Source: Jaltomata sinuosa
Taxonomy: Eukaryota > Streptophyta > Magnoliopsida > Solanales > Solanaceae
Direction: 5' to 3'
DNA length: 64,000 bases
Assembly: GCA_003996215.1 (NCBI GenBank)
Contig: QJPP01001835.1
Span: 248,001 to 312,000, forward strand
Shown here: one piece after another, positions 13,331 through 23,429 of the stretch
Layout of the letters: the number at the start of each line of letters is the position of its first letter
How positions within the stretch are numbered: position 1 is the first letter of the stretch
Position numbers and translations under genes: made by a program
Notes under the pieces: generated by a model
Told to the model about the DNA's origin: nothing
Databases searched by the model: none
What the model saw: only the letters and a program-made list of their open reading frames with translations

Positions 13331-13830
13331 TCTATCACATCACTGACTTTGGATAGAGACGTCTTACAGACGCCTTTAATTTGCCAGCTTTCGAGTAATC
13401 TTGCACATTATCTGACTTTGGATAGAGGCGTCTTACAGATATCCTTCGAATTGCCAGTTTTTGGGTAGTCCTGCACTTTTATCCGATCTTGGACGTGACG
13501 TGACTTACAGATTTCCCTCGAATTATTAGCCTTTGGGTAATCCTGCACAATATCAACGTGGATATGTCGCCGCTTATAGATAACCCTTGGACCATCCATT
13601 TTTGGTAGTCTTGCACTTTATCCAATTTTGGATATCGTTGCAACTTACGCGTTACCTTTGAACTGTCAATCTTCAGGTGATCTTGCACACTATCCGATTT
13701 CAGATATTGTTGCATCTTACAGACATCTCTTAGTTCTGTCATGTTTTGGGCAATACTGCACACTATCAGGTTTTGAATATCGTTGTGACTTATAGATGAC
13801 TTTTGACCTTGACGACAAGTGGTATATAAC
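13331..13830 (-). repeat. Tandem array, about 71 bp period
   Basis: Seven or so degenerate units begin near 13331, 13402, 13472, 13544, 13612, 13684 and 13757, so the period varies from 68 to 73. Each carries tgcac-(a/t)-tatc, a ggatat-type centre, cttacag and a gggtaatc-type end. The same family occurs inverted, matching element orientation, in Ogre-2 at about 48480-49040. Confidence 0.85.
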
Positions 13831-14174
13831 AACATCTTTCGGCGATTGATGCTTTTGAATAAAGGTGCATAAAATATCCTTGACGTCAGACCCCTCCGTC
13901 TTACGCAATGCGGGACATAAATATGCTGGATGCCATACTTGGCATAATAAATGATAGTGATATCCTCAATGTCAGACTCTTTTGCCTCACATAATTTCGG
14001 ATATAAGCATGCTGAGGTCGATCCTGTGCAACTAGTGCGACTTGGGGATGCCTAATGAATGTCATCCTCTTTGAAGCCAGCTGGAAGAGGGACATAATCT
14101 TCGCAGGGGATGTGTGTCTGCGATATATGATGATGGTGGTCTTATTGATATGCAAATATGAATGGCCTTCTCGG

Positions 14175-14304
14175 CATGGTCCTCTTGACATGGCCCTCTT
14201 GACATGGCCCTCTTGGCATGGTCCTCTTGACACGACCCTCTAGGCATGGTCCTCTTGACATGGCCCTCTTGGCATGGTCCTCTTGACATAGCCCTATCGG
14301 CATG
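14175..14304. repeat. 14 bp minisatellite
   Basis: Nine units in strict 14-base register, variants of CATGGCCCTCTTGA and CATGGTCCTCTTGG, alternate to give a 28 bp higher-order unit. Because 14 is not a multiple of 3, all frames read a 14-residue periodic peptide. That explains the apparent open frames here. A reorganised version with a 41 bp unit occurs in Ogre-2 at 47444-47600. Confidence 0.9.
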
Positions 14305-14344
14305 AAAATATGAATGGCCCTCTTGGCATGCTCCTGCAATATGA

Positions 14345-14580
14345 TGCCATACAATAGGATGCAACATAATATAATATGATAAAATGAGATATGTCATAAT
14401 ATGATGCGACACCATGCTATGCCAGGTGATGCAATATGGTGCAATGTGATGCAATGCAGCATGATGCAATGTGATGCAGTGCAACATGATGCAAATGTGA
14501 ATGCAAAATGCGATGCCATGCAACATGATGCAACGTGAATGCAAAATGCGATACCATGTAGCATGATGCAATGTCCCATA
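14345..14580. repeat. ATGATGCAA-rich simple repeat tract
   Basis: This tract has many overlapping copies of gatgcaat, catgatgcaa and gtgaatgcaaaatgcgat. It produces long spurious His/Cys-rich frames on the minus strand (for example 14062-14640) that should not be read as genes. Confidence 0.8.
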
Positions 14581-16023
14581 GGGAAGTAATGAAAACATCA
14601 CCTTTGGTCTTAATGTCGACTCTTTTGTGGGTACCTGCACTCAAGGCAAATGGTTAGCAAACACAGTGTCACTTTTATCAGTGACTACAGTCAAGATTTG
14701 AAAGACTTTAAGGACAGCGTCTATGAAGCTGATCAAAATAACTTTAAAAATGCGAGCGAAATGGTCGTGCCTGCTTCCAGGGACAACCATGAATACCATT
14801 TTTTGAACATTGTCTATTCGGGGTGATCCCTGTCTTGCCAGGCATTGGTGGGGAGTGTTGTTGCTCTTTGTTTGGTGCCCTCAATTTGAAGCTGACCGAG
14901 ATATCCTGATTCTTTTTGGGGATTTAAGAACGTTGTCATGTCCTCTTTATCTTGTAGTTTATGTGAACTACTAGAAAATTCATCCGCTTTAGGGGCTTTT
15001 GCCTCTTTGGCCTCTTCCTGCTATTTTGGGCTTTTCTCGCCAAATTTTAAAGCATTTGGTCTTGTTGCGTTTCTTTGAACGCATCGTATAATGTGGGACT
15101 ACTTTCTGATATACTTTTGGGGACAACCTGCATCCATCGAAAAATTGTTAGTTTTGTCAAAACTGGCCTGTGTTGACCTCCTTCGATCTTCTGCTCCTGG
15201 TTCTGTCTTCTCCGTATGCTTTCCAATCTCGGGTACTTGTCACCCTCGACTCTCTCCGAACCAAGGTAGACATAAGACAAAATCACATTAAAGGAGTAAA
15301 ACTAATCTTTGTAAATATTTTTCAAATAAGTTCTTTGGAAAACGAAGAGTTTAAAGATGTTTTGAAAACGTCTCTGCCTGTCATGTCATGTGCTATCTCG
15401 ACAACTTCCCTTTATTCGGGGTCTTGACATTCCCAACATACTGCTGGCAGACTACAGAGGTCCTTTGTCGTCCTAGCTGGGGAACTTGAAAGATGATTTT
15501 CAAGAAATCTATCACAGACGGTGATTAATCCATATAGGACTGGTGATTTCTTTGAAGACTCTGATCTCTCGATGCTGGGGAATTCCTCGGAGCTTAATGT
15601 GGGACTCTTGAATGAAGCTTGGCGGAAATTTTGGGATTCTTCTCAAAATTTCTGCCCCATTTAAAGGTTTCTTAGCGGATTTTATTCCTTCCGGCAAGAG
15701 ACTTGAGACTCTGTGGGGATCGCGAGATTCTTTCTCGGTATCTTCTTTGGTTTCTCTTTGGCATACTCTGCATTCTTGCTGGGGAACTCTTCGGAGTCTA
15801 ATGCTCTTTGTCTTCTGAATTTTTGAGATTTCTTTCTCAAAAATTCTACCCCAGTTTCCATTTCCTGGGCGATACGGATGAACCATTGTGGCATTTGTGT
15901 ATCTAGAAGCATCCTCTTGTCTTGTTGGCAACGACCTTCATCTTCTGAATTTTTGGGATTCCTTACTCAAAAATTCTGCCCCAGTTTCCATTTCTTGGGG
16001 TGATATGACCGAACCGTTATGGT

Positions 16024-16266
16024 GCCTACGTATCCCGTTGAGGCATAAATCAGGTCAAACGTAGTTCCCACACTTATAGTGGGAGATTATTGGAAATAAT
16101 TAAAGGGATGACCGAGGCCGACAAAGGCCGCCTACGTATCTCATTCTTGAGAATTCAGGTCAAACATAGTTTGTATGGGGAAAGATAGATTTTCCTAAGA
16201 GGTTGACCGAGGCCGACACAGGCCGCCTACGTATCTCATTCTTGAGAATTTAGGTCAAACGTAGTT
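16024..16266 (-). repeat. Three tandem hairpin motifs after Ogre-1 integrase
   Basis: Three copies (16024-16066, 16131-16171, 16225-16266) have outer arms CTACGT or CTATGT pairing with ACGTAG. Inner arms CTCA and TGAG flank an AGAA loop in two of the three. The copies are joined by a GGCCGAC(A)-containing linker. The same motif occurs at 12271, 12451 and 23875 in Ogre-1 and six times in Ogre-2. The role is unknown. Confidence 0.75.
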
Positions 16267-16366
16267 CGTTCAAGAGGATAGGGATGTTTTTAGCTATTAC
16301 AGAGCATAAAATGATTACAATCAGGAAATGCGATTACAGGGAAATGAAATTAAAGGAAAACTATCC

Positions 16367-17640
16367 CTAAACAAAGTATCTCTTCACAGCATCGGAATTG
16401 ATCGGTTTGGTCCACACTTGACCGTCCATTTCGGATAGGATCAGAGCTCCTACGGATAACACTTTCTGGATGACATACGAGCCTTGCCAATTGGGTGCAA
16501 ACTTTTCTTTGTATTCTTCCTGGTGGGGAAAAATGCTCTTGAGAACCAGTTGTCCTACGACAAACATGCGATCTCTCACTCTTTTGTTGAATGCATGAAT
16601 CATTATTTTCTGGTACAACTGACCATGGAATACGACACTCATCCTTTTCTCATCATTCAACATTAGTTGCTCGTGACGGGCACGAACCCATTCTTCATTG
16701 TTCAGTTCGGCTTCTCGAATGATCCTAAGTGATGGAATTTCCACTTACGCATGTATCACTGTTTCCGACCCATACACCAATATATAAGGGGTCATCCCGG
16801 TCGAAGTCCTGACGGTCTTCCGGTATCCCAATAAAGCATAAGGCAATATCTCGTGCCAAGATCGGTGATGGTCGACCATTTTTCTCAAGATCTTCTTGAT
16901 CTTCTTGTAAGCGGCTTCCACAGCTCCGTTCATTTATGGCCGATATGCGATTGAATTATGGTGAGTGATCTTGAATTGATCACATATTTCTTTCATCAAG
17001 TGGCTGCTCAGATTTGTTCCATTATTGGTAATAATTGACTCGGGGATCCCGAATCGACAGATTAGTTTTTTTTAACAAAATCAGCTACAACCTTCTTTGT
17101 CACAGACTTGTAAAAAGCAGCTTCTACCCACTTGGTGAAGTAATAAATATCTACCAAAATGAATCTGTGTCCATTCGAGGCAGGCGACTTGATGGGACCA
17201 ATGACATCCATGCCCCAGGCTACAAAAGGCTAAGGTGCGCTCATTGCATGAAGCTCGCTAGGTGGCACTCGAATAAAATCCCCGTGGATCTGGCACTTGT
17301 GACATTTCTATACGAACTTGCTACAATCATTTTCCATGGTCATCCAGAAGTATCCAGATTGCAAAATCTTCTTGGCTAGGGTGAACCCATTCATGTAGGG
17401 ACCACACACGCCAACGTGTACCTCTTCCAATAGTCTTGTGGCTTCAACCGAATCAACGCATCTTAAGAATCCAAGGTCCGGAGTCCTCTTGTACAAAATT
17501 TCTCCATTTAGGAAAAAATTGTTGGCCATTCGACAAATGGTTTTCTTTTGGTTGGCGGTCACATCTTCGGGATAGAGTCCAACTTCTAGATACCTCTTGA
17601 TATCATAATACCATGGTTTTCTGTCTGATTCTGCTTCGAC
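16367..17640 (-). pseudogene. Ogre-1 integrase (frameshifted, catalytic Asp lost)
   Basis: The open stretches at 17308-17904, 16745-16933 and 16367-16744 together cover a full gypsy integrase. The zinc-binding domain (about 17220-17440) includes HVGVCGPYMNG and KCHKCQIHGD. The core has WGMDVIGPI with the first Asp (about 17190-17215). The second catalytic position reads IITNNGTNL (about 17010-17035), where the family has TDNG, so this Asp is Asn. The third, MNGAVEAAYKKIKK (about 16890-16933), keeps its Glu. The C-terminus ends MDGQVWTKPINSDAVKRYF with no chromodomain, as expected for Tat elements. Frameshifts near 17060 and stops near 16745 and 16934 also disable it. Confidence 0.9.
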
Positions 17641-17699
17641 TTGCGCACAGTGCGCAGGTTGTTCATTGAGACCTATTATCAACATATCGATATAATTCT

Positions 17700-18100
17700 G
17701 ATCGAGATGTTGAATCATGGAGGATATGGTTTCCAAGGCATCGACAAGCTCATTCTGAATCCTTGGTATATGCTTGAATTCTATCTTCCTGACTCTCTTG
17801 CACAAATTTTGAACCATCTTCACATACGACACGATCTTGGGGTTCTTCACAGCCCATTCACCTTGAACTTGGTGAATTAGCAAATCAGAATCACCTATGA
17901 CCAAAAGTTCTTAGACATTCATATCAATAGCTAGTTGGATACCGAGAATACAAGCTTCATACTCGGCCATGTTGTTAGTGCACTAGAAACGAAGTTTGGC
18001 TGTCATCGGATAGTGCTAAGCAGTCTTTGATACCATGACTACCCCAATGCCCAAACCTTTGAAGTTGATCGCTCCGTCGAAGAACAATCTCCAACTGGGG
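17700..18100 (-). pseudogene. Ogre-1 second RNase H (aRH type)
   Basis: After the gypsy RNase H and a tether of about 60 residues, a second RNase H fold appears. It has SWRLFFDGAINFKGLGIGVV (first Asp), then an NNMAEYEACILGIQLAIDM segment (Glu), MVIGDSDLLIHQVQGEW (second Asp) and NELVDALETI (last Asp). All four acidic positions are visible, although stops at about 17905-18016 interrupt the frame. A second, archaeal-like RNase H in addition to the original is a known mark of the Tat/Ogre lineage. The stretch from 17904 continues open into integrase, so this was one polyprotein. Confidence 0.88.
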
Positions 18101-18640
18101 TATGACTCAGCAATATCCCCACCTACGAACAGAATCTCTTCATCGGGGAAGTAAGTTTGGAGCGGTTCACAATCTTCATCAACTGGATTTTCTGCTAAAT
18201 GATCTTCTAAGTCCTGTCCCTTGATTGCTTTTTGAGTCGCATATATGATGTCGAACTCACCTAGTAACATTTTCCATTTGGCCAATTTCCCCGTAGGCAT
18301 GGGCTTTTGGAATATGTACTTCAGGGGATCCATTCTTGAAATGAGATATGTCGTATAGGATGACAAATAATGTCTCAACTTCTGAGCGATCCAAGCCAAA
18401 GCACAACAAGTCTTTTCTAACAAAGTATTACGAGCCTCGCACGGAGTGAACTTTTTACTCAGATAATAAATCACTCATTCTTTCTTTCCGGTTTCATCAT
18501 GTTGTCCCAGGATGCATCCGAAGGCATTTTCTAAAATTGATAGATATATCAGTAATGGGATCCCTTCTCTTGGAGGAACCAATATCGGAGGACTGGACAA
18601 GTAGTCCTTGATACGATCAAAAGCTTGCTGGCACTTCTTG
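18100..18640 (-). pseudogene. Ogre-1 first (gypsy-type) RNase H
   Basis: The minus-strand frame reads IPLLIYLSILENAFGCILGQ, then IYYLSKKFTPCEARNTLLEKTCCALAW and ISRMDPLKYIFQKP. This is the order of a gypsy RNase H domain directly after RT. The first catalytic Asp expected after the first beta strand is not obvious: the segment reads LENA. In dual-RNase H elements this original copy is often degenerate. A stop at 18475-18477 separates two in-frame pieces. Confidence 0.8.
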
Positions 18641-19811
18641 GTCCAACCAGTCGGCACATCTTTCTTTAATAACTTGAAAATGGGTTCACAAATGACCGTT
18701 GATTGAACTATGAATCGACTAATATAATTCAGCCTTCCCAGGAAACTCATGACCTCTTTCTTGGTCTTCGGGGGAGGCAACTCCTGAATTTCTTTGATCT
18801 TTGAAGGGTCGAGCTTGATGCCCCTTCTACTGACTATAAAACCCAAAATTTGCCAGCTGGCACCTCGAAAGCACATTTGGCGGGGTTCATCTTTAGATTG
18901 TATTTTTGTAGGTGATAAAAAAACTTCCTTAAATGGGTCAAGTGATCCGAACTCTCGCGGGATTTAACAATCACGTCATCCACGTATACCTCGATCTCCT
19001 GATGAATCATGTCATGGAAAATGGTTGTCATGGCTCGCATATAATAGCACCCATATTTTTGAGACCAAATGGCATCACTCAGTAATGATAGATACCCCAG
19101 GGGGTGATAAAGGCTGTTTTCTCCGCATCTTCTTCATCCATTAAGATCTGATGGTATCCAGCAAAACAATCCACAAATGACTGCATTTCGTGCTTCGCGT
19201 AGTTATCGATAAGGATATGGATATTGGGCAATGTGAAGTTATATTTGGGACTGGCCCTGTTCAGATCTCGATAATCGACACAGATTCTGATCTTCCTTTC
19301 TTTCTTAGTAGCTGGGACGATATTGGCCAAACAGGTTAGATACTTTGTAACCCCTACCACTCCAGACTGAATCTGTTTGGTAACTTCTTCTTTGATCTTC
19401 AGACTTAGATCTGGCTTGAACTTTCGAATCTTCTGCTTGGTGGGATCAAACCCTGGATTAATAGGCAGCTTATGGGAGACTATGTATGTGCTTAGCCCTG
19501 GCATATCGTTGTAGGCCCAAGCAAATATGTCAATCTATTCTTGGAGCAATATGATAAGTTCTTTTTTCTGTGTTTCTGTCAAATGGACACTGATTCTGGT
19601 TTCTTTGACTTCTTGGTCGTCTCCTAGATTGACCGTCTCAGTTTCCTCTAGATTAGGCTTTTCTCGATTCTCAAAGTCTTTTAGTTCCTCTGTCAAGTCT
19701 TCGGGAACCATAGTTTCTTCATCATATTCCTCGAAATCATTGTCACCTAGCTAAGTTTGTTCGTTAAGCCCTTGACATGACATGACAATGGCAGGTTTTA
19801 ACTTATTATCA
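18640..19811 (-). pseudogene. Ogre-1 reverse transcriptase
   Basis: The second exon of pol starts after the acceptor at 19812. It opens with an acidic linker (about 19600-19800), then LTETQKKELI and MPGLSTYIVSHKLPINPG. RT motifs follow in order: NIVPATKKERKIRICVDYRDLN (about 19270-19330), FVDCFAGYHQILMDEEDAEKTAF (about 19110-19180), then the catalytic YVDDVIVKS (about 18960-18990), FEVPAGKFWVLGFIVS and LPPPKTKKEVMSFLGRLNYISRFI. Both Asp of YVDD are intact. There are nonsense codons at about 19530 and 19760, a stop after GIYHY (19079), and frame changes near 19060 and 18850. Confidence 0.92.
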
Positions 19812-20068
19812 CTGAAACCAAAACAAAACGGGTTAGCTAATAATAAGCAAATAAAAATAAATCTTTAAACGGAAAATACTTTCAAAATAAGGAGGCTTTC
19901 ATTTGAAATTCAGAAATATTTACAAACTATGGCTACAACCTACATGAATGTAGGTTCATGTCTTTTAGCAAGCAGTAAACAGTACGAGGAAATTCAAGAT
20001 ATAAGGAGTGGGTCGCGGAGCCTCATTCGGACCATCGCCAAATTTTGTAAAACATAGTCTTTGTCTAC
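19812..20068 (-). other. Ogre-1 gag-pol intron (inferred)
   Basis: Minus-strand donor AG|GTAGAC starts at 20068. The acceptor GTTTTGGTTTCAG ends at 19812, with a branch-like CTAAC about 25 bases upstream of it. The intron is 257 nt. Joining the exons avoids the TAG formed at the donor itself (20067-20065) and puts the upstream protease/G-patch frame in phase with the RT linker, apart from one later TAG. An intron between protease and RT is a known Ogre trait. Ogre-2 has the matching segment at 44926-45180, but its acceptor AG is AT. Confidence 0.8.
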
Positions 20069-20610
20069 CTAGTCGAGTGGAGAGCAGCCAAGGGAGTGGC
20101 GACCAAGTTTTGCAACTTCTCACCGGGTTTGAGGTCCTTGATTGTGGTTATTTCGGGAGCTTCTTCAGTGATATCATCACACTCCTCAAACAGATCCCCT
20201 ATTCCATCCTCCAACCCATCGTTTGGAGGCCTGATGCGTACTGGGAACAATTGATACAAATGGGGAAAAGGCTTGGGCAGTCCTAACCTCTTCTTTTCTT
20301 TATTGCTGGCTTCACCTTCTTGGGTCACATACCCCAATCCGTGCTTGCTCAACTGTTCAGGGATACTTAAAGGTTCGATACAACCGTCAGAGTTCCTTTC
20401 TAGCCCCGAGCCTGGTTCATAACCACACCTCAGCATTGTGGTCGCAATCATCTTGTAAATGAGAGGCATAGGAATTTCAGGAGACAGGTTCTCTTCTGTG
20501 GCATTGACAATTTCCACCGCGTAGAAGTCACTCCCTCTCGGGACCTCTTCGATTGTGGGGACACAGTTGTTTGGGCGACTCAGGTGGCTTCCCTCTCCAT
20601 GGATTACCAC
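20069..20610 (-). CDS. Ogre-1 pol segment between protease and RT, with G-patch-like motif
   Basis: An open minus-strand stretch of about 180 codons from MVIHGEGSHL to LAALHSTR ends exactly at the intron donor. Residues 62-94 (CGYEPGSGLERNSDG to KHGLGY) have the spaced glycines and aromatic residues of a G-patch, a short glycine-rich RNA-binding motif that also occurs next to the protease in some retroviruses. An acidic and proline-rich tail follows. The ATG is internal to the ancestral polyprotein, because the degenerate protease runs in from upstream. Ogre-2 has the same segment at 44313-44925 with GYVA near 44660. The domain call is by motif only. Confidence 0.65.
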
Positions 20611-21140
20611 CTAGTGCCCTTCCCAAAATAACTTCACCATTTGGTGCAAGGTTGATGGCACGGCCCCAGCTTCGTGGATCTATCGCCGTCCCAAAAGCAA
20701 ATTGTAACTAGTGGTAATATCCATGACTTATAACTTTGTCTGAAATTCAGCGGGTCCTATCTGGATGTATAGGTTGACTTCTCCAAGGGTATCTCTTTTT
20801 CCTCCGTCGAAGGACTTCACATTGACCCTGGTTTAACGGATCTTTCCCAAATCGTATTCTAACTGTGTCAGTGTTAACAATGGACAAATGTTCAATCCTG
20901 ATCCGTCATCGATCAGTACCCCATTCACAACTTTTTTTGACTCTGAATAGTGATATGTAGAGCCTTGTTGTGCGTCACACCTTCAAAAGGTAACTCATCA
21001 TCACTGAAATAGATGCGGTGGCTTCCTAGGACTTGGCTTATCATGGCAGTCAAGTTTTCTACACTGGTACCCATGGGTACATAAGCTTCATTTAGAACCT
21101 TGAGTAATGCCTGTATGTGGTACAGGGAACTCATGAGCAA
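20611..21140 (-). pseudogene. Ogre-1 aspartic protease (degenerate)
   Basis: Downstream of gag and in the same frame after a TAG, the sequence reads MLMSSLYHIQALLKVLNEAYVP to DDELPFEGVTHNKALHI (20925-21140). After a one-base slip comes GVLIDDGSGLNICPL (about 20870-20915). That is the retropepsin active site, DDGS in place of the usual DTG or DSG, as in related plant elements. The partner NLLLGRR (ILGRP in Ogre-2) lies near 20690. Several stops occur between 20690 and 20830. The enzyme would have cleaved the Gag-Pol polyprotein. Confidence 0.82.
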
Positions 21141-21143
21141 TGC

Positions 21144-23429
21144 CTAAATAGAAATTTGAGCGGGTTTTTTTTCCAAGTGCTTCACAATCAAGTACTCTTT
21201 TGGCTGCATTCTTCTCCAAAACTCTTCTGCTTCGCCTTCAGTGATTGGCCTTTTTTGTAGACTCTTCTTGTAAGCATCATCTGCCAGATTATCGGGGACG
21301 TAACATCTCCCAGATCTTGTCATGCCGTGATTTGCAGCGGCTTCAATTACAAACTCTCTTTCAGCCGGTACCAACATAGCAAATTGCGGCTTCTCCGCGA
21401 TGCTCAAAGGAGATACAGACCTTTCTAGTTCCTCAGGCTTTCTGGGGCTCGCCGGTACTATGGACTTGCTTGCGAACCATTCTTCCTCTATTTCAATCAT
21501 GTTTACAGTGGCTCTTTCGTGATTCGGAAGTGGGTTATTATTAACATTTGGTGGTGCTGTCTGTAAGGTGACTACCTTATGATCGATCAAATCTTGAATC
21601 TTGTATTTTAGATTGATGCAATCCTCTGTGCTATGTCCGGCGCCTCTAGAGTGATAAGCACAATGCCGATCAGCTTTGTAGAAAGGAGAGTTAACGTTAC
21701 CTGGTTTATGCTGAATGGGCTGAACTAATCCAGTTGCCTTCAGTCTTTCATATAACTGAGTTCGGGTCTTGGCTAATTGAGTGAAAGTTCGAGGAACTTT
21801 CTTTTCCAAATTTGGTCGGGGGAGACCGGGGTTAGCGGGAGGAGGAACCCGGTGGTTGTTCTGGTTTTCAGGAGCTCTTTGGTATACTGGAAAATTCTGG
21901 GGAGGTGATTGGTAGGTGGATTGTATATTTGGGACTGGAGTTTGGTATATGGGTTGCACGTTTGGTTGTGGATCTTGGTAAATAGTCTGAGTATAATAAA
22001 TCGGTTGAGGAATTTGTGGAGCTGGAGGAGGGGTTGTTGGAACAAGTGGCTTCTTGTAACCAGCTCCGAAGGGTTTATGTGGTTTTGGACTAGGATTGAA
22101 ATACAACGAAGATACCTCCTCTCTCTTTTTCTTTGGGGGTCCGGTAGGTCCTGATGAAATCGGGGTTTTGGGGATTTCGCCACTACAGAGCCCTTCTTCC
22201 ACAATGTCTCCGATTTTGACTAAGTCGGCGAACTGGGCTTTTACCGCTGATATCATATTATCATAAACTTCCGACTCCTGAGCACGCATAAACACCACGC
22301 TTATTTCTTCTTCGGTCATAGGAGGCCGAACTCTCGCGGCCTTTTTTCTCCACCGATAAGCATAATCTCTGAAATCTTCATTTGACTTTTGCCGGATGCA
22401 TCTTAGGGAATATCGATCCGGGATGACTTCTATGTTATATGCAAATCTCTGGGTGAAATCTTGGGTGTGATCGCTCCACTTGAACCACTTCTTTATTTCT
22501 TGGGAGGTGAACCATTCCAATGCCTCTCCATTCAGGCTTCGACTAAAGAGTCTCATTAGCAGGGCGTCGTTTCTTCGAGCACCGACTATCTGATCACAAT
22601 AATTTCTTAGATGGGCTTCAGGACTCCCAAAACCATTGAAGATTTCAAATTTTGGAATTTTGAAACCTTCTGGCAGGTTCATCTCAGGGTGAATGTAGAG
22701 ATCATCATAATCGTAGACTTTCTCATAAGGCGAACTCCGTAACTCTTGAATCTGGGCCATTTCTTCCCTTATTTGTGCCATATCAAGGTATCGTTTCATT
22801 TTTGTAGCCTTTAGCTCTCTTTCTTTCTCTTCATAATGATCTATCTCAGGATTCTCCTGGAGGATGGGGTATGGTTCTGTTATGGCATGGAAAGCGGGAG
22901 GTATGTTCTGCGCGGGTGGGGGCTGGACATGTGGAATATTATTCGGGTATGTGGGGGTAAAATTATGTGGGTTAACTATGTTGGTGGCATTAGGATGGTT
23001 GTTTTGGGAGTTGTATGTGTTTTGTGGAGTGTTCTGAAGGTTTGGAGGGTTTTGTGTGAAATAGGCACCTGGATTGTTGTTCTGGTTAGTATGTTGAACA
23101 GGGGGAGTATGGGTCTAGTACAGGGACCTGACGAGGGAGGGGTTATTCTGGACAGGTTCGTTTGAAGGCATGGGAATGGAAGAGGAGGGGATGTCTTTTG
23201 GTTGATTTCCGATTTGCGGAGAATTGAGTAAAGGGTTTTGAGGAGGGGGCTGAGCATCTCCCAAAGCAGGAGTATTGGAGGCAATTGCCAAGCTAGCCAT
23301 GTCTTTTACCTTTTGCACTTCTTCTTGCATCTTTTCTAATTTCTTCGCAAGTTCTACAATCATTTCATTCTGTTCAGAGATGTCGCTGTCTCTTATAGCT
23401 AGGGCATTTTCTTCCTCATTATAAGTCAT
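21144..23429 (-). pseudogene. Ogre-1 gag (one internal stop)
   Basis: A 762-codon frame is interrupted only by a TAG at 23117-23115, where Ogre-2 has Lys. The first 100 residues hold a coiled-coil stretch (ISEQNEMIVELAKKLEKMQEE), then a long Pro/Asn/Gln-rich region. The capsid-like part contains FKIPKFEIFNGFGSPEAHLR, FSRSLNGEALEWFTS and YSLRCIRQKSNEDFRDYAYRW (about residues 255-360 of the full frame). Next comes a Pro/Gln/Tyr repeat region (YQxP units). A zinc knuckle CAYHSRGAGHSTEDC sits at full-frame residues 590-604 (C-x2-H-x5-H-x4-C). The start is uncertain: the frame is open for about 23 codons upstream of the first ATG, where Ogre-2 has an ATG that is lost here. Gag forms the particle and binds RNA. 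Confidence 0.9.

Larger units (their letters stand above)
12136..16366 (-). other. Ogre-1 3' untranslated region
   Basis: This is about 4.2 kb of non-coding sequence between the integrase stop and the polypurine tract. It contains two hairpin motifs near the tract (12271-12316, 12451-12495) and a roughly 71 bp tandem array (13331-13830). A 14 bp minisatellite (14175-14304) and ATGATGCAA-rich simple repeats (14345-14580) follow. Three more hairpin motifs sit just after integrase (16024-16266). A 'CTGCCCCAGTTTCC' block recurs near 15650, 15850 and 15970. No protein-family match was seen. Long hypervariable 3' regions with tandem repeats are known from this lineage. Confidence 0.85.

Noticed and set aside
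14062..14640. A 192-codon minus-strand frame rich in His, Cys and repeated SRGPCQEGH peptides
   Set aside because: It is generated by the 14 bp minisatellite and the ATGATGCAA tract. Overlapping frames read similar peptides and there is no family motif.
22836..23165. A 109-codon plus-strand frame antisense to gag
   Set aside because: It is the reverse of the Pro/Asn-rich gag region. Low-complexity gag sequence gives long antisense frames rich in Val, Trp and Gly.
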